A stretch of DNA of 64,000 nt from NCBI GenBank assembly GCA_000231825.2, contig JH720293.1:3151872-3215871 (forward strand). The letters are read 5' to 3'. The notes below the pieces were generated by a model. That model was not told where the DNA came from, did not search any database, and was given only the letters and a program-made list of their open reading frames with translations. The position numbers were made by a program, and so were the translations under genes. Origin of the DNA: Tetrahymena elliotti 4EA. Lineage: Eukaryota > Ciliophora > Oligohymenophorea > Hymenostomatida > Tetrahymenidae. The first letter of the stretch is position 1; each line of letters opens with the position of its first letter. This document shows, one piece after another, positions 56,589 to 64,000 of the stretch.

Positions 56589-59500
56589 TCATTATTTTTC
56601 AGTATTTTTATTATATTTTTAGATATAATTTAAAGTCTAATCAGATTAAATTTTATTTGTTTTTTTAGGGCCAATATTTATTACAGAAGATTATTTTTTA
56701 TATTATTTTTTAAGTGGTACTTTTTGAAATTTGGTGTTAAATAATTAAATATCTTCTTAGTCTTGGAAATTTAATTTATTACTGTTTTATTCCTTTTCAT
56801 CATCAATTACTATTAAAGAACTTCTATATTTAGTAAGGTCTTTATTTCTGGGTATTATTATTCTTATATTGTCTTTTCTTATTTTATAATTTGAATAGTT
56901 GTTACGAGTAATCCATTCTTTTTCCACTGCAAGCGTCTTGTCAGCATCATAATCAAAAAGAAGTTCATTTCCTGGAGGGATATCTTATTTAGCATATAAT
57001 CCTAAATGATAATCTCCTCTGCTATAAACACTACGAGCAAAACAATTTTCAAGAGAAATATGATGATTCATGAATCGACTCTATTTACATTAAAAATATC
57101 AGTTTTTATGAATTTGAATACTCAATTGAATTATTAATAGTTTACCTTATTACCAAAATATTTTGAGTCAACAAGTTTTTCAAAATCATTTTTAGTAAAA
57201 GTATAAAATATATCTGATTTCAACCAACTTTCTCTGATTACTTATTCATCTTCACTAATATATTCTCCCAAGTAAGATAAAACAAGAGAGTGCTGTTAAA
57301 TTGGAAATACATTATACAAACCTAACCCCTAGCAGACAAAAGACATACCTATTACAGTTCGCTTTTAGAAAATATTAATAAGGAATGTATTTGAAAAAAA
57401 TTACTTCTTGCTTTTAATATAAATATTCGTTGTTCTTGCATCTATCCTTTCTAGAGTCAAAACAGTCTTTACAATGCTTTTATTTAATAAATACTTTGTT
57501 TAAAATCATCTATTTTTTAGTATTAAAATTCTATACCTCTGGATCGCACTCCATACCCATCAAGAAGCAGGCACATTTTTTAGTTTTACATTATCCTTTG
57601 GTACATTTACAACCTTGTCTTCTTCTCTTACATTTTTGAGGATCACAGCCACAATAAATATCACAAAATCCTCTTGTTGAGCAACTATTTTATTTCTAAT
57701 TGATATATAAATACAAAATTAGCAAAAACTTACCCACAATCTTAGCAACTGATATCTTTGGGCTCCTCATCATAGTAATAATGGCAACAAGGTTCATAGT
57801 ACATTTCTTTGTTAAAAAAGCATTTATTAGTTCTTCTTACATAAGGTTTTATTTTTTTAGTGGCAATTTTTGTTTCAGAAAGCATAGACAAAACATTTTC
57901 ATACTTTACTAAAAAAACAAATATTTCTGCACAAGTAAATTTTCTATCAATTAAATTGAGGTAGCAAGGATTATAAGATAAGCGCTTTATAGCTGCCTTG
58001 ATATATGCCGATTCAAATTCATTATATACTTTATCTGATTTTATCTAAGAATGAAAACAAAATTCATGAGAAAAATAACATTTTTAGCAAAAATAAAAAA
58101 TTTTATTGTTAATTTGAATAAAATGGTTAATTTTACCTTTTCTAATGTTTCCAAACTCATGTTTAAATAGCAATTTTTACTGCATGGTTATTTCTCAATC
58201 TATTTCATATCTGAGTCTTAATAATAAGATTCCGTTCTTTACTCTATGTCAGCTATGTATTTATATTTTTTTCCTTATAAAAGTATTTCTTTGTAGAAAA
58301 GCTACAACCATTTAATTTCTTTAAAATTATTAGAGTCATTTAGCTGGGTTGCAGGATGCTTAAAATTTAATTCCTTTTTAAATGCAATTAGTTTTAACAT
58401 AAAAAAATATTAATAAATAAATAAAACCTTTTTGTTTTCATGATTTCTACAGTCATAGAGATAGCATCTATGGCAAAAAAAAGACTTAAAAGTAGATGTT
58501 ACAGATTAATCTGTGATAATTTTATCATCAATTGTAATTCCATAAGGATATTAGATAGGATCACAATAATTTTGTAAAACATATTAAATTCTTGTTTATT
58601 TTAAAATAATTATAAAAATTCAAATAACTAATAGATTTTATTTTTTTCTCAAAAAAAATTCAATAGTTTACTTTTCGTCGAAAGCTTCTTATTTAACTTT
58701 ATCTTGTTATATATATTTCTTGATTATATCTATTACTTCTTGCTTTAGCCAAGGAAACAGATTGAGCAAAAAATCAATGAGTAGAGTTTCCCCTTTATAT
58801 AAATTTTTTAAATATTAAGATTAAATTTTATATTTTTTTAAAGCAATCTACTCATGTCAACAAAAAGAACATGAGCATTCTTTTTTAAAAGCCATTCATT
58901 AAAAAGATCTTCTCTTGTTTTATTCTTACTGTTTTTAATTTAAAATTCTTATATGAGCTAATTATTTTCATCTTCTCCATCATTATTAATTATTTTTAAG
59001 CATGGAAATAAATTAGGCATAATCTCTCCAACCTAAATATTAAAATGAAAAATAAATATTGATTTATAATATATGGTAAATAGTTTAACTGAAGTAGAAA
59101 TATCAGAGAAAAATAATTATTTAACAACAGCAATTTGAGTCAGAGAATAAATATTATTTTAAAAATCATTTTTTATAAACTTTAAAATTTAGATTATTAC
59201 TATTGTTTACTAATTATAATATTTTTGCTAAACAAACTAATTTATTAAAATTTATAATCTTTAAATATGATAAAGCTTACCACTAAGTTCTTTCTGATAG
59301 GAATATAATTCGAGTATATATTATGGTTAATCAAGCAAGATTCTTTTAAATTTTTCTCAAAGTCATATTTAATCAATACTTTTTGATCTTATCTAGTTAG
59401 TTGTTTTCTATTTTTGAAAAAATTCTTTACAACTTCTTGCTTCATATCTCTTTTGTATTTCTTTAATGGATCATTTTCAATTTCTTTTTATCTTTGCTTT

Positions 59501-59832
59501 GTATATAAGAGAGCTTAAGATACAATCTATTTTAATATAATTTAAAAGAATGTTTAAATATATTTCTTTTGAAATAATAAAATAAATGCTGAAATCCTTA
59601 CTTCATAAACTAATTTTCTAAAATCTTTTTCTATATATTTAGTAGTGAATTCTAAAATCTCGCTAATGATCTTTTTCTACTATTCTTTGTTGCAGCTCAT
59701 AAAATCAACAAAATGGTTTTTGTTTTCTTAAAGAGACTCTACATTATTCTATTTCTAATATTCTGTATTTATAATTTATTTAAGTTTATTATCTTCAACT
59801 AAACATGCTTATTCTTTTAATTCTTCTATCAT
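56589..59832 (-). CDS. EZL: Enhancer-of-zeste-like histone H3K27 methyltransferase (EZL)
   Basis: Minus-strand gene with 11 exons joining in phase to 805 residues: 59832-59602, 59526-59281, 59032-58852, 58792-58672, 58590-58428, 58373-58137, 58044-57734, 57684-57537, 57476-57405, 57361-57146, 57080-56589. E(z) features in order: FFCHRCYLYDCRNH (about 300, matching the LFCRRCFKYDC region of EZH2), QPCSKNCYLNM, a SANT2-like helix (YNEFESAYIKAAIKRLSYN), the cysteine-dense CXC domain (CGCDPQKC, GCKCTKGQCKTKKCACF, GMECDPE), then a SET domain with YLGEYISEDE, YFGNK, RFMNHHISLENCFAR and NELLFDYDADK. In human EZH2 the corresponding site is RFANHSVNPNCYAK, so NHS is NHH here. A 90-residue tail follows SET. 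This is the catalytic subunit of a Polycomb-type complex in the nucleus. Tetrahymena has several EZL genes; I cannot say which one this is. Confidence 0.95.
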
Positions 59833-61101
59833 TTATATGCAAAATAAAGCGGCAAACTAGAAATTTTGGAAACTTTAAAAAAAGATAAATTTTTAATGAT
59901 CTTGGGAGATTAATAAATAACTTTTAAATTTGATTTTTGGCGAAAATGTACAAAGAAAGATATGTTAAATAGAATTTATATTTAAAATAAATATTTTAGC
60001 TATTATTACATTTTATTTTTTATCTTTTTTAAATTTATTTTTCTTTCTATTAAGAAAAATGATTTATTATTTATACCATATAATTTATTTAGTTTTTTTA
60101 TAAATCTATCTACTTTTTAAAAAATGATATAATTAGAAGAAAACAAATATATTTTGAAAATAGCATTAAAATTCTTTTTTTTAAAAATGTATATTCATTG
60201 TCTTATTTTTTATAATCTACTAAATCTTATAATAATTGATTTTAAATTCCAAATATTTCAATGAAAGAAACTTGCTATCTCAATTTATAATAGACGAAGT
60301 TTTAAAAAATGTTTCTTATTTTTAAGTATATTATTTTTAATGAAGTCAATTAAAATATTGCTTATTCTAGCAATTATTCAATACAAATATTGTTTCTGAT
60401 CTTTTAATTTTCTCAATTTTACTCACAAATTCATTTGATTAGATTATTTTTCTACTAAATTCTACTCATATTTTTTATTATATGAACCGTTTTTATAAAT
60501 TTTAGATAAAAATATTTTGAATTTATTTATTCTGTTTCCATAGACTCTAAAAGTATTTAAATTATCAATAAAATCAATTTAAATCATTTAATTTTAAAAT
60601 AAAAATCAATCGTAATGAGAACTACAGTCATTCTTTTTTTGATATTTTGTCCATTAATTTTTAATCTTTCATAAATTTCAATGATTGTGTGGGGAAAAAT
60701 TGTTCTAATCTTTGTTAATAAAAAGAAAAAATCTAAATAAAATAAAAGCCCATAATAATAATTATTGTTTGCTAATTTGTTTTGCTTAGCTTGCTTATCT
60801 TAGTAGGACTAAAAAAAATTGTAAAGAAAACAATAAAATGTTTTGAAATTCATTTGTCAACTTTTAAAATGAAATTAGAAAAAAGATAGTTTGTTGAATG
60901 GACGAATGTTAAAATTAAAAATTAATATTATCATTTTTTTCTTCTCATATTTCAAATATATTTACTTTTTTTAGCTTAAACTTAGTCTATTTTCAATATT
61001 TAATTAAAAACATGTCTGTTTAAAAGCTCATTGCTGAATATTATTAAATATAAACTTTGTAATAATAAATAAATAATATCAATTATATCAAAACAAAAAA
61101 A
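59833..61101. other. spacer between divergent genes, AT-rich
   Basis: 1.3 kb between the methyltransferase (minus) and the small gene at 61102 (plus). It should hold the methyltransferase promoter. No coding or RNA signal. Confidence 0.5.
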
Positions 61102-61594
61102 ATGAATTTTTCAAATAAATAATCCTTGAAAGAAATTCCTAATGATTCTATCACCAATGAAAAGAATATCAGTAAGTAAAACAATTTAAAAAATTTTTTT
61201 TATCAAAAGGTTCATGAGATAGGAAATGAAAAATCCCCTACATAGAGTAAGTTTGGTGATAATTAGAAACAAATAGAAAAAATAAATGAAGAAAATTAAT
61301 AAAATGATTCAGAAAATAATAATGTCTAATTAAATTAAAATCAGGTAAAATTATTAGAAAATAATAATTATTATAATATTAAAAAAATTTTTTTATCAAA
61401 AGATTATTAGTCCAAAAAAATCCCAGCGAGATTTATAAGGATAGAATAATAATTCTCAAATAGGAAATCTTTCAAAAAATATAGATAGTATAGAAACCCC
61501 CATGAGTAATGAAATCCTTTTGAAAATTTTAGACAAAACTGATAATAGAGTTGAGGAAGCTAAACTCTAAGCCAAAGTTAACCTTCTTGATTGA
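61102..61594 (+). CDS. small Asn/Gln/Lys-rich hypothetical protein
   Basis: Tentative gene, ATG at 61102, TGA at 61592-61594. The model uses exons 61102-61344 and 61403-61594 (144 residues), joined in phase across a 58-nt intron (GTAAAATTATT...TATCAAAAG). The second exon is the better-looking part: SPKKSQRDLQGQNNNSQ, then a regular amphipathic stretch (NEILLKILDKTDNRVEEAK). The first exon is hydrophilic (KEIPNDSITNEKN, EIGNEKSPTQSKFGDN). A second possible splice at about 61172-61209 ends in the same TTTTTTATCAAAAG word, but removing it breaks the frame, so it is kept as coding. No domain recognised; it may be larger if further exons exist downstream. Confidence 0.5.
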
Positions 61595-61746
61595 ATCCAA
61601 ACTTGGAGATCTTGAATCCAAAGGTCTAAGGATAATTTGATCGTCTATTTAACTAGTTACAAAATTCTTGATTTGAAAAATATAAATGAGATAATAGTAA
61701 AAGAATATAAAAATAATTTTTTACATGATATAAAATTTTTATTCTA

Positions 61747-62862
61747 TCATAATTCGTATGGTGATGATAATGATGGTATTTAATCTCCTAAACCCATATC
61801 ATCAATTCTTAAATCCATTTGAAAATCATAAGATTTACATTCTTCATAATCATTTAGTTTACTTTTTAAAATTGTCTTCAAGTCTTATAGAGAATCTTTT
61901 TAATTAAATTAACAGTCTATTAAACGATAATGAATTTTTCTTTCGTTGATAACATCGGCTACGTAATCTACATTTAAACCACATTTACAAGGCTTTTTAT
62001 CATTTAACCCCTATAATTTTCTATTTGGAGCATAGTTGAGTAAATGATAGATATATCTTAAGCTAGGAATTTAAGTATTATCTCTCCAGCTAATATACTT
62101 AGCTGCCATATATAATCCATCCAAAATGGCTAAACCACCATTTAACACTTTAATTTATTTTATAAACTTCTTAATATTAGCTTATAAATCTAAATCGTAA
62201 GAACATGTTACAAAAGTTTGAGTAAGATACCAATGATCTCTGTAAGTGATAAACCCAAATCTGATGGATATAGGTTAATCTTGATACTCTTCAGTTAGAT
62301 GTTACATTATTTCATAGATCTTATTTTTAAGGAATTTTTAGATAGTAGCTGATACTGTAAAACTACTAACACAGAAGACAACATCAATCATTCCCAATGT
62401 GTATTAATTTTTTTTCTTTGTGTTGTTTTATTTAATAAATCTTTATTTAATTTCTTTTTCAACATCTTCTGCCTTCCACTAACCTTTTATAGGTTCTTTA
62501 ATTATGTAATATCCTTCTTTTGTGTTTATTAAAATATTATTCACAAGGCCTTAGCAATACTGAAGTTCATCCTTTATTAAAACATATTATTTTGGGACAT
62601 GATTTCCTATAACTGGTATCTTTGAAATAATAGCTAATCTTTTTCTTTCTTTAGGCTATTTTTTTTACACAGTTGACTAGATTTTTTTTTCGTCAACTTT
62701 TTTAACTTTCTAAGTCTTAACCTATCGACTTACTTTCTTATTAGATTACTCAACTCCTTTCTATTTTTACTTTGAAATATTTTTTTTTTTTTTTGGTAAT
62801 TTATCTTAAGTAGATTTTTTGAGAGTTTTTGTTTAATCACTCTTCTTAATTTTTTTTACCAT
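61747..62862 (-). CDS. von Willebrand factor A domain protein with degenerate MIDAS
   Basis: Intronless minus-strand gene, 371 residues (ATG at 62862, TGA at 61749-61747). The first 80 residues are extremely Lys/Gln-rich (KKIKKSDQTKTLKKS), then a small ordered module (GYYIIKEPIKGQWKAEDVEKE) leads into a vWA domain: MIDVVFCVSSFTVSATI, ISIRFGFITYRDHWY, FVTCSYDLDLQANIKKFI, LNGGLAILDGLYMAAKYISW, LRYIYHLLNYAPNR. Ciliate vWA proteins and alpha-kinase-linked vWA domains normally read D-x-T-G-S at the first strand and Gly-Gly-Gly-Asp before the LDGLY helix. Here those are SSFTVS and NGGLAI, so the metal-ion-dependent adhesion site has lost its key Asp and Ser/Thr pattern. It would then not bind ligand through a metal. 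A paralogous 3' end lies upstream at the right edge. Confidence 0.85.
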
Positions 62863-63794
62863 TTTTTTTTATTTGCAGAATTTATAATATTTTTTATTTT
62901 AATTTGTTTTATAATCTCCAAAAACAAAATAATCTTCTAATTACTTTAAATAAAACAAAAATTGCCGCTCTTCAAATTAACAATTAAATAGAGTTGTAAA
63001 TCATCAGATTTCAGATATTTAAACAAAGTATTAAGAGAAACAAGATTTTTGATATTCTAAATATTTCTTTCACAATTTAATTTTTTCATCAACATTAATC
63101 CCTTATGATAACTAACTTATTTTTGAAACTAAATTTTTTGTGAATTAAATAAAAATGATAAATAAATATGGAAGATTAATTTTGAAATGAAGAATTTCAA
63201 TCAAAGTTTTTAATTCTGTTTATTTTATTAACATCATTTTCAAGAATATTTTGTTAGGCAAATCTTTTTTTTGTTCCTAATTATAATTTTGAAATCTTTT
63301 ACATAAAATATATGATTAGACTGACTGATCAGAATATTATTTTTGACAATATAATATTATGGATTTAAAGTTAAAGAAAATGGAATTTATTTATATTGTT
63401 AAATACAAAATATAAATTAAAAATAATATTATTTTACAATCAGATTTATTAGCTATTTATTATCCACTTAAAATATTTTATTAAACTGATCTTAATATTA
63501 TTTTTAGCATGATTATAATTTAGATTAAATTAAAAGAAATTTCAAATTATTTATTAAATTATAAAGATTAAAATTGCTTAATGCAAAATATATTTTAAAT
63601 ATAATACCATTAAATTATAAATTTATATAATAGTTAGTTTGTTAGTTAGATAGTTAGTCAAAATAGATATTTATTTTTTTCTTGTAATTATTCAACATTT
63701 AATTCAAAAAATTTTATTTAATTCAATTAAGAAAAAGATTCACTTTTTTTAATTAATTAATTGTTTTGATCAAATTTCTTATTAATTGTTTTGA
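62863..63794. other. spacer between tandem vWA paralogues
   Basis: AT-rich spacer carrying the promoter of the vWA gene at 61747-62862. It includes degenerate TTAG/TTTG units at about 63633-63656 and one copy of a 25-bp duplication at its right end. Confidence 0.55.
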
Positions 63795-63805
63795 TCAAAT
63801 TTCTT
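63756..63805. repeat. perfect 25-bp tandem duplication across a stop codon
   Basis: Bases 63756-63780 and 63781-63805 are identical (each holds ATTAATTGTTTTGATC followed by AAATTTCTT). On the minus strand the right copy contains the last codons and TGA of the partial vWA-related gene, and the left copy lies in its 3' flank, so the stop region has been duplicated just downstream of the gene. Confidence 0.95.
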
Positions 63806-64000
63806 CTTCTACCATATCAGGTAATAGTTCTCTTATAATCATATCAGATATTTTAATATCCATTTCTGATGCATTGTTAATGGTGCATTCTTCATAATCA
63901 ACAATCTTACTCTTGAATATTTCAGCCATTTTATGAAGATTTTGAGTCCCAGTGCTGACTAATCTGTAATGTATTTATCTCATATTGATAATATGTGATA
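63795..64000 (-). CDS. vWA-family paralogue, C-terminal part only (cut by right edge)
   Basis: Minus-strand frame open from the right edge to TGA at 63797-63795, about 67 codons. The sequence INMRQIHYRLVSTGTQN, then KSKIVDYEECTINN, lines up with INERKIHYRLIDC and KSKLNDYEECKSYD at the C-terminus of the vWA protein encoded at 61747-62862, so this is the 3' end of a tandem paralogue. It ends in an acidic tail (LLPDMVEEEI). The vWA domain itself lies outside the window, so I cannot say whether its metal site is intact. Confidence 0.8.

Noticed and set aside
57430..57912. Forward ORFs in the methyltransferase region
   Set aside because: Antisense of the CXC-domain exons, where the minus strand encodes a clear E(z) cysteine pattern.

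Overview
The window is nuclear DNA of a ciliate, most probably Tetrahymena or a close relative, and looks like macronuclear sequence. Every long gene closes only if TAA and TAG are read as glutamine and TGA is the only stop. The DNA is very AT-rich, and genes are separated by even richer AT spacers of about 0.5 to 3 kb. Introns are mostly 43-120 nt (longest seen 342 nt), usually start GTAA or GTAT, and end in AG. Paramecium introns are much shorter, which argues against that genus. I see no bacterial-type operons, tRNAs, rRNAs, CRISPR arrays or recognisable transposons. Because ordinary ORF finders stop at TAA/TAG, most genes here can be seen only after recoding, and exon borders below were worked out by hand from phase and splice signals.

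Layout, left half: a cut-off hypothetical gene (1-947); a tandem pair of secreted pepsin-fold proteins that have lost both catalytic motifs (1520-4282); an organellar tyrosyl-tRNA synthetase (4895-6810); a large Gln/Asn-rich protein on the minus strand (8505-12471); a small Lys-rich minus-strand gene (13071-13589); a Qb-type SNARE (14144-14964); a 1,334-residue leucine-rich-repeat protein with nine exons (16270-21269); an intronless four-pass membrane protein (22260-23846); the P-loop ATPase OLA1 (24430-25931); a 3.1 kb empty AT-rich spacer; and a tandem pair of secreted DOMON-domain proteins (29069-31135).

Layout, right half: a Ser/Thr kinase with a membrane tail (32210-34030); a full-length ABCC-type ABC transporter (34189-38364, minus); a cysteine-rich multi-pass surface protein (39773-43295, minus); an insulin-degrading-enzyme-like M16 protease (45200-48660); a DGAT2-family acyltransferase (50321-51500); a ciliate two-pass membrane protein with 11 exons (51953-56004); an Enhancer-of-zeste-like histone methyltransferase with CXC and SET domains and 10 introns (56589-59832, minus); a small hypothetical gene (61102-61594); a von Willebrand A domain protein whose metal site is degraded (61747-62862, minus); and the 3' end of its paralogue at the right edge (63795-64000, minus).

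The genes do not form one pathway; this is an ordinary stretch of eukaryotic chromosome with several local tandem duplications (aspartyl-protease-like, DOMON, vWA). The points most worth a second look are the conserved but catalytically dead duplicated families, the E(z)-like methyltransferase, the acyltransferase with a changed active-site glycine, and an in-frame intron that would give the LRR protein a short alternative end.
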